Shown: positions 1 to 11,715, numbered from the stretch's first letter. The stretch: 50,917 bases of DNA from Nemertoderma westbladi (GCA_032718475.1 JAUCBJ010006738.1:1-50917); one strand, 5' to 3'. Numbers and translations: made by a program. The notes: generated from the letters alone by a model not told the origin.

Positions 1-552
1 TATCAAGGTGAGATGAGTATGATTATCAAGTTAAATTAGTTCGTTAAGTTAGGTAACAGTTTATACTTTCGATAATTCAAGCAGTTTACGGTACAGCAGT
101 ATCTATCCAAAAATGCCGGTGTTTCTGGCTTAGACAGCAATAACAACAAAGTAACAACTCTAAAACAGTAAGACAGAACACTCTCCTTATGATCGGCAGG
201 AAAGCTACACGTCGACAGGAAAAACCGCCCTGATTGGCCCAAGCCAAACAAAGAACCACGCGGCCAATGGCTGTTTCCATGTCAGCAACCAGCTGCTAGA
301 TGTCGTAATATGAATCATTACGGCTAAGCTGTGAAAGGTGGTTGGTGCATTACAAGTTTTTGTCTTACCATGTCCGCTAAAACACGTATATAGCAGAATT
401 ACTTTTATGTCCGTTAAAACACCTGTAAAGGTACCTTGCGGGCGAGGGGAATATATATACAGTTAGAAAACCTTTTTTAGAGTATTCCAGCGCCGGGGGG
501 GGAACTGGCCAGCAAAGGCAAACGTATCAGTTATCCCACAAAAGCTTTTACA
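1..552 (-). mobile_element. Partial, diverged LTR of a BEL/Pao-like element
   Basis: This stretch resembles the last ~550 bases of the LTR at 11716-12914 but is clearly diverged. Shared landmarks are the CTGATTGG...ACAAAGAAC block (near 230-256 here, 12632-12655 there), the repeated TTTTATGTCC-type motif (near 370 and 403 here) and the terminus (AAAAGCTTTTACA here, AAAAGCCTTTACA there). On the minus strand it starts TGTAAAAG at 552. The other end lies outside the window. It belongs to a related but different LTR lineage from the complete element, although the internal sequence beside it is identical to that element. Confidence 0.75.
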
Positions 553-1177
553 GATAAGGATGGAACGCGTAAACTCCCTCGTAGGCGCGTCCAGGGTAAT
601 AGCGATGGCGTGACTCACAATGCAAATCCGCGTTCGCTTCCCAAGCTCGGATGTAGCGCAGGGTAATCATCTCATCTACGCTTTCCAAATCGCGGTTAAA
701 AGGGCAATTAAAACTGGCATGTCCTTTAAGTTGACAGTGGTGGCATTGAGTCATAAATTGGGGGCAGACTGCAAAAATGTGCGAGTTATTAAGTCTGCAA
801 TACGCACAATAGATCTCCATCATCGGTTGTTCATGGAAATAGGAGCAGGGTACGTCTGAGTCCATAGGGGTGAAATGATCTCTCGATGCGCATAATCGGC
901 AACGTTTTCGAGAAACATAGTTGGCGTGTCGATAATCGTATGCGGTGAGACATTGTGGACCTTGATACCACTCCAAGACGTAATCGTTATCGCTGCTCCG
1001 GGGCGCTGTAGGCTGGATCGCTTCAGACTCTAAGCATATTGGTTCGTCTTCCAATTGCATAGCTGAGATAGGTGTGGCTGTCTCCGCAAGCGAACCCACT
1101 GTCTGAACTTCCACGACAGAATACCCGTGGGTATTCGAGGTCTTTGTATAACAGATGAATGTAAGTCCTGTATACAA
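548..1177 (-). pseudogene. Zinc-knuckle ORF, C-terminally truncated (copy 1)
   Basis: This is the copy-1 version of the 401-codon ORF at 12993-14198. The first ~207 residues are identical to copy 2, including the three Cys/His clusters. It then runs into the abutting LTR at 552 and stops almost at once, so the basic C-terminal half is missing. The frame opens at a TTG rather than an ATG, as in copy 2. It is probably non-functional. Confidence 0.7.
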
Positions 1178-1359
1178 ACGTCCTTGAAAAGGGCGAATCC
1201 CGCGCTATCTAACTTCTCCGCAGCTGAGTCTCTTAGGCTGAGTTTGGTCAGAGCGCGGTCCTTGAACTGACTATCAACGTTACGGAACGGAGTCAGAAAG
1301 CGCCTGAAACATTCGAAGCGGATGAATTTATTGTGTTCATCTAGCTTGGCGAGTTTAGT

Positions 1360-3348
1360 TCAAAGTATTAAGGGATGGGCGTGTATGGTACGACTGCACA
1401 CATCGGCTAGCCAACCGGCAAGTATGGCGTTTTCAAAGATCATGTATATAGCTAAGGAGGGACGAAGTGGAACACTCATAAAGCTGTACACGGCGCCAGG
1501 TGCGGTCAATGGTCCGTCAAAGTATAATCGAGAATAATGATCTCCATATACTTGTTGGTAGTTGATAGGATTTCCAACCTTGAAATTCCATCCGTATTCT
1601 TGAAAGGCAAGATGTCCGATGGAGGTTCGTTGTACTTTAGTGATGCCGCTAGGTGTATTTGCATACATAGTGCGGAAGAAACCTCGGCCTTCTGCCCAGG
1701 GAGCAATCAGCTGAGTATCGACGAAAGTGTATGGAATGTTTTCCATGTTCCGAAAGTCGTTTTGGATATCTCCATAAACAGCTGAGCCGATTTTAAGGAT
1801 TCTTTCGTTAAACAACATCTCGAGCACGGGCTGGGGTAACATCGATCCATCGATACCCATGGCCGGTTTGCGCTCGGTGTCGGTGACGTAACGCTGCGCG
1901 AGTTCGAATTGTCCATGTCGGAGTTTCTTTTGTGTCTCGGTAAGGGTCTCAAAAGAATAATCAATCACATCGGAACACGCTCGAGTAAATACGTGGGTAG
2001 AACCAGCTAGTCCTCGTATGTGTATCATTCCCGTAGTTCCCAGTTCTCCAATCGGAACGCTACCTTCGTTATCGTAAGTGACAACTCCATACATCTCGAT
2101 AACGTTAAGAGTCTCATTCCACTCTTTAGTGGCATTTTCTAGAGTCATTCCCACTGGATGCCACAAGGTAGCGCATTCGCTAGCATTAGGTAGATCTCTA
2201 TACTTTAAATATTGCGTATTATATGTCTCTACATCTCCATATCTTTGTATTCTTTCCTCCTTGAATAACACGTCGAGATTCCAGTGTACTAATCGAGTTT
2301 TGATGAATCCATCAAGATTATACGGAGGTATTGTCTCTTTCTCTATCCTGGAAACATTATAGGGTTTTCGAAATGAGTTTACTTTAACTAACTGATCAAG
2401 ATGTTTCTGCAGTTGTTCGAGTTCGACAAGATCGAGAGGATTTATTAGTGGTAGAAACCTCAGACTATGTGTAGGATCTTCCGGTTTTACCATGTAATAT
2501 TGCGTTAGATTGACGTAATAAGGGTGATCTTTGATCCCATAAAACGAGTTCGGTAAAGGTCTAGCGCGTATGTTAACATCGTGTACCATACGACAGACAA
2601 GATCCGCTCTATTGTCCGGAGGTTCAACGAGTATACCATCGACACGAGCGGCCTCGATTGGCAGACGTTGTAACATGGGAGTGTCAGCGATAAGATCTCG
2701 AGATCTTAGGTTGATATCAACCGGTTGAGGCTGTGCCGTGGCGAAGAGTTTGTCTCCGAAATGGGGAACCATCGAAGGATGGATGATGGTTTTAGAATAG
2801 AGATCCGTCATCAGAATTTGAGCTTCTGGCTGGGCTAAAGCTGCTTCTTCTCTCTCATCCATTTCTATGTGTTTCTCCTCGAGCTGATTTTCCTCCGCTT
2901 GTTGTTGTAAACGCTCGTCTAGGAACTCTTGTAAAGAATAGGTTCGTCCACGTTCGATGTCTTCCTCGAGATCCTGGATTTCTCTATTGAACTGGGGTAA
3001 AGCTAATTCTTTCACCGCTTGGACTTGTTGCTGCAATTTGCGTTTCTCTAAACAATCGTAAGCTCCTTTTCCGATTTTCTGCCGAATAGCGTCTAATGCG
3101 TTTCGTACAACGCTCTCTTTGACTTCAGTAACGGGTTGTATCGGGGTTAAGCCTGAATGGTTGTACGGGTTAAACGGCGATATTAGATGACCGCGTCCTA
3201 ATCCGGCTAGGTAGGGTTGGCGAATATCTAGTGAGCCCACTACCGGAGTGCCACCGATCAACTGTTCGGGTAACACAAGATCTTTAAATAGTGAGTACAG
3301 TTCAGGGGGATCCGTTATACTATTAGGATCAAGCGTTTGAGGTCTCAC
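1360..3348 (-). CDS. Unrecognised 662-codon ORF of the retroelement (copy 1)
   Basis: This is identical at protein level to the 662-codon ORF at 14381-16369; the description there applies. The frame is fully open here too, with the same non-ATG (GTG) opening. I recognise no family. Because no LTR or promoter remains upstream in this copy, expression would need host sequence. Confidence 0.55.
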   Translation of the reverse strand: MRPQTLDPNSITDPPELYSLFKDLVLPEQLIGGTPVVGSLDIRQPYLAGLGRGHLISPFNPYNHSGLTPIQPVTEVKESVVRNALDAIRQKIGKGAYDCLEKRKLQQQVQAVKELALPQFNREIQDLEEDIERGRTYSLQEFLDERLQQQAEENQLEEKHIEMDEREEAALAQPEAQILMTDLYSKTIIHPSMVPHFGDKLFATAQPQPVDINLRSRDLIADTPMLQRLPIEAARVDGILVEPPDNRADLVCRMVHDVNIRARPLPNSFYGIKDHPYYVNLTQYYMVKPEDPTHSLRFLPLINPLDLVELEQLQKHLDQLVKVNSFRKPYNVSRIEKETIPPYNLDGFIKTRLVHWNLDVLFKEERIQRYGDVETYNTQYLKYRDLPNASECATLWHPVGMTLENATKEWNETLNVIEMYGVVTYDNEGSVPIGELGTTGMIHIRGLAGSTHVFTRACSDVIDYSFETLTETQKKLRHGQFELAQRYVTDTERKPAMGIDGSMLPQPVLEMLFNERILKIGSAVYGDIQNDFRNMENIPYTFVDTQLIAPWAEGRGFFRTMYANTPSGITKVQRTSIGHLAFQEYGWNFKVGNPINYQQVYGDHYSRLYFDGPLTAPGAVYSFMSVPLRPSLAIYMIFENAILAGWLADVCSRTIHAHPLIL

Positions 3349-3408
3349 TTAGGAATGAGGAGGTCTGACCGAGTATTCCGGAACTCTGATCATGGGTTTA
3401 TTCAAGGA

Positions 3409-3774
3409 TCATTTTAGTCGAGCGAGCGTAGGTGATACGTCGAACAGGTTTCGCTCGAAACTCCCATAAGTATATCGTGTAAAACTGTGTTTAGCGCAAC
3501 GTCTCCGCGGGTGTTTATGTCTTTCCGTTTGCTGATTGGGTCTAGGGCATTCGTCGCAGTAATACCAAAGACCCACGTCCTGCAGGGGAAACGCGGGTGA
3601 TCGTTCTCCAGTTTTACAATATTCCTCCATCTGTTCGAAGCTATCTGGGACGACAGGTAGCGGTCGATCGGCGGTAAGATACATCATAGTGAAATAGAGT
3701 CGTTTGAGTTCTATCATAGGGTCATGATGTATACCTTGAGGATATCGAGTTTCTAGATTTTTTTTGACTGGCAA
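3409..3774 (-). CDS. Small Cys/His-rich ORF of the retroelement (copy 1)
   Basis: This 121-codon frame is identical to 16430-16795 in the complete element. It has a CX2C...HxH...C...H cluster that could bind zinc, starts without an ATG and overlaps the 167-codon frame by 53 nt. It is probably a continuation of that frame rather than a separate gene. Confidence 0.45.
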   Translation of the reverse strand: MPVKKNLETRYPQGIHHDPMIELKRLYFTMMYLTADRPLPVVPDSFEQMEEYCKTGERSPAFPLQDVGLWYYCDECPRPNQQTERHKHPRRRCAKHSFTRYTYGSFERNLFDVSPTLARLK

Positions 3775-4225
3775 TATTGAGATATGTTTCTCTCAGGAAT
3801 TCCAGATAATCGTTGAAGTCGCTGCGTTTATCCGGCTCTTCAACGTCTTCCCTTTCGAGTCTGTTTCGAATAGAATTCTCGTGTTCTATTCTCGGTTTAT
3901 CGTTCCGACTCTGCTGGGTATGATATTTAAATAAAACCATTTCCCTTTCGGTGTCTACATCGTCCGTATCGTGTAAATCGATAGGATGGCCAGTAGTTAA
4001 GAAGTCCATATACGTACCATTACGATGCGTATAGCGAGTGGTGAATTTTCTATAGTCCAATTCACGCGTAAGTTGCTCCTGGGACATTGGCGGTTCGATA
4101 TAACGACCATCGTCCTCCGTAGTAGTTGGACCAGCGTCGCCGCGTATCAAGCTATCGACAAACGCTTGTAAAGTTAGAGTATATCGCTCCCTGATACCAA
4201 GATCATCTTCTATCAACTCAGTCAT
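3722..4225 (-). CDS. Acidic 167-codon ORF of the retroelement (copy 1)
   Basis: This is identical to 16743-17246 in the complete element. It starts with an ATG at 4225 and ends in the overlap with the 121-codon frame, just after an A8 tract on the coding strand. The product is hydrophilic, rich in Asp, Glu and Arg, and of no recognised family. Confidence 0.45.
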   Translation of the reverse strand: MTELIEDDLGIRERYTLTLQAFVDSLIRGDAGPTTTEDDGRYIEPPMSQEQLTRELDYRKFTTRYTHRNGTYMDFLTTGHPIDLHDTDDVDTEREMVLFKYHTQQSRNDKPRIEHENSIRNRLEREDVEEPDKRSDFNDYLEFLRETYLNIASQKKSRNSISSRYTS

Positions 4226-5875
4226 ATCTGCTACATGAGTTTATCAATATTATAATGAGTTTATATTTAGGCTAGCGGGCGTCGCTGCGTACCCCTCTCT
4301 GCCCCCGGACAGTGCAAGATCCTCAGTGCCGATGTACTGTCGTCGCTGTGTTTTCGCCAACGTAGTAGCTACACAACGACAACGATAACCGGCACAAGTC
4401 ACTCCACTGTCCGTCCCAAAGGCTTAGATTTACTTCAGGTTCTTGCTGCAGAGTTAGGGCTACTTTCACAATTGCGACTCGCTACTGTAAACACACTTTA
4501 GTAGTAACATTCACCTATAAACGCACAAATTCCACACAACTGTCACAAATTGTACACATTCGGGCCATTTGTCCGTTAGTCAAGTGCCTTCCAAAATGCC
4601 ACGTTATTATTATGTATCCTTGGATACTAGCAGTGCGCTATTTATTCCCTATGCTATTCAATGGGGCAAGCCTTCTATTGTTCTTTAACTCACTTCTAAT
4701 TCTAGCGTGGTTGTTGCCATGGTGACATTATGGAAAGCTAGCAGTAGAATTAGGGTAATTCTCATGCATACAGATCTGGGATGCTATTTAATAGTAATTC
4801 TTTAATTGTCAATATCCCCTTTATACATGATTTTATAAATTTTATCGGCTATTGACCATATGTTGGAGATTCTCGCACACTAATACACTTAATAGGGTGA
4901 ATCTCCGCTCCCATGATCTATTAATTAATGGAATTTTGGGAATGTTATAAATTGTATAAAAATGACAATTTATCAAATTCATTAAAATATGAATTTAAAT
5001 TTATTCCCGTAAATTTTATTATTTAATATTAAATGGACACAATTTTATTCCAGAGCATGTCTGGGGACTGGGATCCTTGAATCTAAGAAATTGGTCTTTT
5101 TAAGAATATCGGTAAGTGCTACGATATCTTAATAGACTAGAATTTTAAAGGATCTGAATTTGACAGACTTTATAAATATTAATAATTAATATTTAAGATG
5201 GGCACCGGTTTATTCCAGAACTTGTCTGGGGACGTTAACCACTGATTCTAGAATTTTGTCTTTCAAGTATATCGGTGGGTGCCGCGATATCTTAATCGAC
5301 TAGAATTACAGATGGTCAAAGGTTTTAACAGATTTATTTTGCGGTATACGCTACTGTTAAAGGGACATCACGCTACTATATGTATTATTTAATATACGGT
5401 ATGAGAGCAATATCGCACGAAGCAATGTCAGTGAGAAGAGGCAAGTCGTTTCCAAGGTCTACCCAGAGCTTGGTTTAGCCGAGACACGAGGATCTGAATT
5501 TTGCATTCCTAATACTCTACTTACCAATAATACTTGAATATAGTAGGAGCTTTATTGTACTTTAATAAGTACTGATATTTCATCTTACTGTAGTCACGTA
5601 TTTATAATGTAATACGGACAAGAGGAAAGGAAAGAGTAAGGAAAGAGAAAAAGAATTATTTCTCGCCGTCGCACTAAATATATAATATATAAGTAATTAA
5701 GTAATAAACACTAATATATATTGCACTAATCTACTAAATAATCGCTAAAATAACATTCTACTAAATAAAATTAAAGAAAACGATTATAATAAAATTACAT
5801 AATAATACATACATAAATATAAAATAATAAAAACAAATATAAAATAATATGGTCACACACCCACTCCAGACGCTG
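4226..5875. other. AT-rich non-coding gap inside the element (copy 1)
   Basis: No substantial open frame exists on either strand for 1.65 kb. The stretch contains a diverged tandem duplication (about 5033-5197 and 5198-5305). Both units share the motif TTCCAGARC-TGTCTGGGGAC followed by a TATCGGTRRGTGC...CGATATCTTAAT block. In an intact BEL/Pao element this position would hold the integrase core and the end of pol. Confidence 0.7.
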
Positions 5876-6637
5876 TTACGTTGGGGAGTCCCTAGATGTT
5901 TGTTGGATTAGGGAGGTGGTCGTGGGAAGAGTATCTTGCCTTCCATAGTTTCCAGACAGTTCTCGGTCTCTTTCCAGTAAACATAAATGACCAACTGGGC
6001 GATTGAGTTGTTGTGTTTCGAATACAGTTCCAGGTTTCCTCTTCGTCCTGGAATAGTGACGATAGAAACATCGCTTCAAATACACGACGGCCTTACAAAG
6101 CCGATTCCAGGATCTATAGTGGTCCATCGCTCCCGGCAGGAGAGGTGAGAGTCCCGGCGAGACGTCTGGTGTTCCAGATCTCCAGTCACTCTCTCTGATC
6201 TCCACAACAGATCGGTTCGCGGTGGGGAAGTTTAGATCCGCAGCGTCGTCCCTGGCAATGTGTAGTACAGACAGATCTATCACGGGTTTAAATAACCTTG
6301 ATTTACTCGTCCGGGTTTTAGGTTTGACTTTCTCCGCTCCCTTGGCTTGTCTAATCTCAGCCGTGGTAAGATGGGGAGGCCATTCATCTTCTTTACTTAG
6401 GAAGTCGGGTCCACCTAACCAGTCTGGAGTATCTGTCAGTTCTTGAGGAGTTGCTCCTCTGGAAGCGATGTCGGCTAGATTAATCGTCTCGGGGCAATAT
6501 CTCCATTGATCTACATTGGAGTTAATATCGTCATTATCTGAGGAGTATGGTGTTCCCTCAGTTGGGTCGTCTACCTCACTGCTCTCCGCTTCCCATTCAC
6601 TTACTTGGTATACCTTTTCTTTTGGTAACCTTTCCAT
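5876..6637 (-). pseudogene. BEL/Pao pol remnant, RNase H-integrase linker (copy 1)
   Basis: This is identical to 18897-19658; see that entry for the motifs. It is the only pol-derived reading frame in the copy. The reverse transcriptase that should precede it and the integrase core that should follow are both absent. Confidence 0.7.
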
Positions 6638-6722
6638 GAGAGTTCTACGGGAAGGGCCAGTAAAGTACCAACCTACTCTAGTTCTTCCCGCATAGGCTTG
6701 TAGTGGTTGCGGTTGTTATATT

Positions 6723-9700
6723 TTATTGCGGCCGTTTCTCCAATGTCTCAAGCGCCTCATGCGCATTTTGGCCGATGAGTATTTGCACTCCAGGGTAGTC
6801 TGTGTTGAATCTAGGTATCTTAAGCTGCTGGGTGAAATCGTCCTCATCCCAGTTATAAGGTTCTACTTGGCTGGTAGCGAAGTTCTTTATCGCCTCCATT
6901 TTTACTGACCTTATACTGTGTTCTCCTAGTTCATCCTGGGGGGTGGACAACGCACCTACATAATAATCTGCTATTACTGTAGATTTCCAAACCTGCATAA
7001 TTCCTGACATGTTTAACTTAGTTCGGAACTTGGGTTGTCCAGCAAAGATGTCTTCGGCTAGTTCTTTGTCGATGAATGTTCCTGTGCTACCGGAGTCCAG
7101 GAGGGCGTTCACTATATAACTCCTTTCAGGTCCGTGGACCCTCAACTGCACTACGGGAAATTCTCGGATTCCTACATTGGAAGTTGGTGCTTTCCAAGAT
7201 GGTTGTCGGTCAGAAGTAGTTAGGGGGAGCTCGCTGTCGGTGTCCTTTTCATACGTAAGTGCTCGATACACTGTGGTATTTATCAGGTAACAGGATTCGT
7301 TTTCGTCGGAGAATTCGTCCGTATAGAATCCTTCCATCTCAGAACTTTGGTCAGTGTCGTTCACATCACTGAATTGCACATGTAGTTCGGACTCACTTAC
7401 CTGACTCGGGCTGTTTCGTTCGAATTCAGTGTGCAACAAGATATGATGTTTTGCGCCGCACTTCGCACACCTTGCGTCGGAGTAACAGGTTCGCCGTTGG
7501 TGTCCTTGTCTGAGGCAATTATAACACAACCGCTTATCCCACATGACTTCCCGTCTATCCTTTAATGATTTCTTTAGGAATTCATCACACGCACTTAAAC
7601 GGTGGGGCCCGTCGCACAGCACACATTTTGGTTTGATGTTACTTACCTTACTTTGGGTAACGTTATGCACACTCGTTCTTTCCTCGGGCTTTCTTACATG
7701 AATTCTCTTAGGAGACGTAGGAGGAGTTTTTCTTACCTGTTCTCTCCTGTCATTGGTTCGAGACTTGAATTTATTTACGTCCTTAGGCGCTTTGTTGTCA
7801 TAGTAAGATCTTTCAGTGTCTTTCCCGCTGTCTTCCTCTTGAGAAGCCTGGCTTTCGCCGTCGTCTGTATAACACACTGGTATTACCTTTCTCATAGAAA
7901 CGGGTTTCTCACTTACCTTATTTTCCAGTGTCTTCTCCCTGGACTGCTTTAGGAGCTGTAATTTTACCTCTCCATCTAAGAATGACATGAGATCAGCCAT
8001 GGTAGGATCTCTTTGTTGTTGTTCCATCATATATAACACTTTCTTGTCACAGCGTGTACCTACTCCACCCTTGGGCAAAGTAGATGCTAAGGCTCCTACA
8101 ACCATAGAATTCTGGTATTCATGAGACTTACCTAACCAATCTAGTTGTCTACAGATCTCCTGAATCTCGTCGGAAAACTCTATAATCCCGCTGCTAAGAA
8201 ACTTTCGGGGCGTCATTAATTTCGCATATAAATACCTAGCTATGTTAGTCCTATTACCATACCTGATGTTTAGTGTATCCCAAACTTGTCTTAATCCATC
8301 TGGATGTCCAATAAACTTTAACGCCATTAACTTGGGAGATCCTTCCAAGCACTCGATGAGGAATATAAGTTTCTCTCCGTTAGATAGCACAGAGTTCTGT
8401 ATGTTATCTTTGTAATATTCATTAAAAGGTAACCATTTCATCTCATCTCCATTGAACTTGACGATCTCTCCCACCTTTACTGCTTGACGGGCTTCGGTTC
8501 TAGCCATTTGACGCGTAAAACATTCTTGGGCCATCGTGTTATTTAATATTGAGTTATCGGTATATAAATTTCTCGGATTATGATCAGGTCTATATGGAAT
8601 ATCATTGTCAACAGGTTTATAATTACCCTTAATAGGGTTTACTATAGGAGTTTCCACTTCACTAGCAGTATAGATGCGTGTAGGCTCCACACCTTGCGTA
8701 TGAAATACTTCAGACCTAACAGATTGACACATTGCTACAGGGGGTGGTGGTATACCCCTTTGTGTATTTACTAATTTATCGCGTTCTAACACGATACTTT
8801 GCTGCACTTCTTGCAACTCTAACCTACTTTCCCTTACTGTTCCCTTAAACTGATGAACAGTCTCCTGCATCTGCCCGAGCAGGAGATTCATCCCCCGCCG
8901 CCCCTCATCCACCCACTCGACCGCTGAAGCGGGAGCTGCCAACATAGTAGCGGGCAGATGAGGGACAACGGGCGACAAATCATTGATATTTCGCTCGGAG
9001 TCCAGGACAGGAACTATCTCAGGGGTTGTTCTGTGGGGCACAGGTAGTTTAGTGCTGTGCAAAGGGAATTTAGAGGTAGGTTCTGGGAGTACAGGTGTCT
9101 CTATCACTGAAGGGGTGGCTTCGAGAACAGGCCTAATTATTTCAGGGTCATCTACTATAGTAGGGAGTCTTTCTATTTTAATTATTTGGTCTGTGGGTTC
9201 TGTACTACCTAAGTCTGTGTTAGTTAGTTGCCTTCTAACAGCTGGGGGCAAATCAGGCAATTTCTGACGGTGGGACATTCTTCTACGTCTGCTTAGACGA
9301 GATCTATTTCCTCCGCCTTCAGGATCGGTGGTATCGCCTTCATCAGAGGATGTAAATCCCTGTCGTTTGGGAGTAGATTGTCTCATCATCTGCATTTGAC
9401 TAGCTGTTAACTGTTTATTGAAGTTGTCTTGCCTCTCTTGAAGATTTTCCAACTCTAGTTGGGTTGTCTCTTCAGATGCCCTCCGTTCTGCTTCTGCCAC
9501 TGCCGCTTTTCTTTCTGCTTCTGCTGCTTTTCTTTCCGCTTCTGCCGCTGCCACTGCCGCTTTTCTTTCCACTTCGGCCGCTTTTCTTTCCGCTTCTGCC
9601 TCTGCCGCTGCTGCTGTCTTTCTGTCTTCTATACGTTTTTTCTTTACTTGTTCTTCTTGAGCCTTAGCGATGCGGATGCTTTCATCAAATTTAGCTTGGT

Positions 9701-9788
9701 TCGCAGCCAACATTTCCGCATCTATTGCGTCCAGCACAAACTTGGCTCCTTCACTATTAGGACGAAGTCCATCCAGCCTTCTCCTCAA
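6723..9788 (-). pseudogene. Gag-protease ORF, N-terminally truncated (copy 1)
   Basis: These 1021 codons match residues 337-1357 of the Gag-protease ORF at 19744-23817. The identity continues upstream of this Met to 9818, where the copy breaks off. The coiled-coil, DUF1759-type Gag, zinc-knuckle and aspartic protease parts are all present. The first ~335 residues, the leader and the 5' LTR are missing. The Met at 9788 is internal in the parent protein, so this is best called a truncated gene. Confidence 0.8.
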
Positions 9789-10193
9789 CTCTTCATCCCC
9801 TACAAATCGTTGATAGTCCCCTCAGTTTAAATATAATATTAATTTAATTTATTAATTCAATTTCATTTGTAATTTGAGTAACTTACTTTAGAACTATGTT
9901 TTTATCATAATAATTCTTAATGGCGGATTTTCTAAATTACTCATCTTTACTGGGGGGGGGGGGGGGGGGGGGCTTTACTGGGGGAATGAACATGTACTGG
10001 TGCGCATTACTCAGAATGAGTAGTATACCGACTAATGTACTACAGGCTACAGCACAGGTTGGGTGCAACCTTCGCCCGCGTCCAATATTCGCCCGCGTCC
10101 ACACTTCACCCCGGGGAAAACCTTCGCCCGCAAGGCAATCTTCCACCGCGAACAACCTTCGCCCAATAAGATTTGTGTTAGTAACCATTTTAG

Positions 10194-10323
10194 TTACCAA
10201 TTAAGGGAAAGGAGCAGGTTACAGAGACGGCTTCTTCTAACCAAAACAATAAAAACTATGTTGTTACCAATTTAAGGTAAGGAGCAGGTTATAGAAACGG
10301 CTTTTTCTAACCAAAACAATAAT
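10194..10323. repeat. Tandem pair of a dispersed repeat (GGAGCAGGTTA family)
   Basis: Two adjacent units of about 61-69 bp share AAGGAGCAGGTTAYAG and TCTAACCAAAACAATAA. A third copy lies at about 33611-33670. The family is therefore dispersed as well as locally duplicated. Confidence 0.75.
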
Positions 10324-10514
10324 TGTTTAGTTGGCGATGGTTGCTCGCGGGAGAAGATTGTCTGCGGGCGAAGTTTGCTGCGTACCCTACTAAACATTAC
10401 ACATCACGTGTGGCGGGCATTTTGTTAAAATTCCAAACAATCACACCTGGACTACGCTGGGGGGGGGGGCTCTTCCCCCACACCTACCGTGGGAAATTCC
10501 TGGCTACGCGGCTG

Positions 10515-10822
10515 ATCCCTAGTTATTATTATTATAAAGATCGTCAGCCTGCGTTTAAGAAATAAATTTAAATACAAAACAGGACGAGCACAACGAGACT
10601 TATAATGAAGACGAGTACTGCGTTGACTATTATTATTATATAAACCACCTGGCTTCACATTGAACGCATCCCTAGTTATTATTATCATAAAGATCGTCAG
10701 CCTGCGTTTAAGAAATATATTTAAATACAAAACAGGACGAACGCAACGAGGCTTATAATGAAGACGAGTACTGCGTTTATTATATTCCTATAAACCACAT
10801 GGCTTTGCATATTGAACGTGCG
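10515..10822. repeat. Tandem pair of ~153-bp units
   Basis: Units at 10515-10667 and 10668-10822 share AAGATCGTCAGCCTGCG, AAACAGGACGA and AATGAAGACGAGTACTGCG, and both end in a TATAAACCAC block. A third, more diverged copy is at about 27681-27841, beyond the far end of the inserted retroelement. Confidence 0.8.
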
Positions 10823-10852
10823 ATTGGAAATAAGTTCGTGCTACCCTTCCGC

Positions 10853-11072
10853 CCCGTGGGTGGTAGATGTCGCGGTTATGTAATGGTGGGTGGGAAGGGT
10901 GGGGGGGGGGGGTGCAGATTAAAAGGTCTGAACACGTACTGTCCCTCTTTCTTTGATTGATTGGCGGTGTGGTTAAATTTCTCAAATACTGATTTTGTGA
11001 TACAGTCCCTCAATTTTAATTTGTATCTCATAACTGGGCCTCGTGCTGCGCGAAGGCCCCACGTACGTGTTG
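10853..11072. repeat. Dispersed repeat, copy 1 (GTGCAGATTAAAAGG family)
   Basis: This contains a 12-G tract followed by GTGCAGATTAAAAGG, TTTCTTTGATTGATTGG, TTTTGTGATACAGTC and a terminal GGCCCCACGTACGTGT block. The same order of blocks occurs at 27855-28042 and, more diverged, at 28081-28287. Confidence 0.75.
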
Positions 11073-11710
11073 GTCTGTTGTTCTGTTTATCTGTTGTTCT
11101 GTCGATCTGTTGTGTCCAATTTTAAACGTTAATAACTCAGCCAAATGTTCATGAAATTTAACCAAACTTGCTACACATGTAGTCTAGCAAAAGTTTAGAA
11201 ATTTTCCAAGTTGAATTTTCGCGTGGCCTTCGAGAAGCAAAGATAATAGCAGTTAATTAGCTATTAATTAAGTTGATTAGGGTAAAAACATCAATTTCAA
11301 CCTGCCTCTTTAAAGGATATTAATTATTTTCTAGTATAAGATTTAAATAATTATACTTAAAAAAGTTATACAGCTGTAATCCCCATACAACATTCCATTA
11401 TAGTTTTTAATTAGTTCAAGTGATTTACTTTAATAAATGTGTCTTTAATTGATCTAAACGTAATTAAAGCGGCACAATCATTGAGTACAAATTTAATCCT
11501 GCCCATTATTGGTCAACATAGTCTCTGCGGGGGTGTAGAGCTGCTAGCTGGCTGGGAGATGTTTGTGTAGCCTTGCCAGAGGGGAATTGTACTGTAATAG
11601 GCAGCCAGTAGTATTGCTATAGCAACCCAGACATAACACCAACCACACACAGCACTGCCAGTATTTCAATTCCTGTTGCCTCTACTATAAATGTTCTATT
11701 ATTTACTATC

Positions 11711-11715
11711 TCAGG
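11711..11715. other. Target-site duplication, left (TCAGG)
   Basis: The five bases TCAGG directly outside the left LTR are repeated directly outside the right LTR at 27336-27340. A 5-bp duplication is usual for BEL/Pao integration and shows that 11716-27335 inserted as one unit. Confidence 0.9.

Larger units (their letters stand above)
552..9818 (-). mobile_element. Truncated second copy of the BEL/Pao-like element interior
   Basis: All of 552-9818 reappears at 13573-22839 with a constant offset of 13,021. Every open frame inside is the same length and translates identically, and all sequence lines I compared match. It is cut at both ends. On the left the 401-codon ORF stops inside an abutting diverged LTR. 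On the right the Gag-protease ORF loses its first ~335 codons where the sequence changes at TGATAGTC/CCCTCAG. No 5' LTR or leader remains. Either it is a real truncated, recombinant insertion, or the assembly has placed the same sequence twice. Confidence 0.85.
9819..11710. other. Host DNA between the two element copies, no gene
   Basis: No convincing gene is present; the short frames are low-complexity or repeat translations. The stretch holds a run of 21 G at 9952-9972, TTCGCCCGCG-type short repeats at about 10069-10165, two tandem repeats (10194-10323 and 10515-10822), further G tracts, and a dispersed repeat (10853-11072) that recurs near 27.9 and 28.1 kb. From about 11073 to 11710 it is unique-looking AT-rich sequence. 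Confidence 0.7.

Noticed and set aside
9459-9830. Cys/Phe-rich plus-strand frames opposite the Gag coiled coil
   Set aside because: They are antisense shadows of the Ala/Glu/Lys repeat in the Gag-protease ORF.
9920-10275. Overlapping frames around the 21-G tract on both strands
   Set aside because: Gly or Pro runs come from the homopolymer and the rest translates short TTCGCCCGCG repeats.
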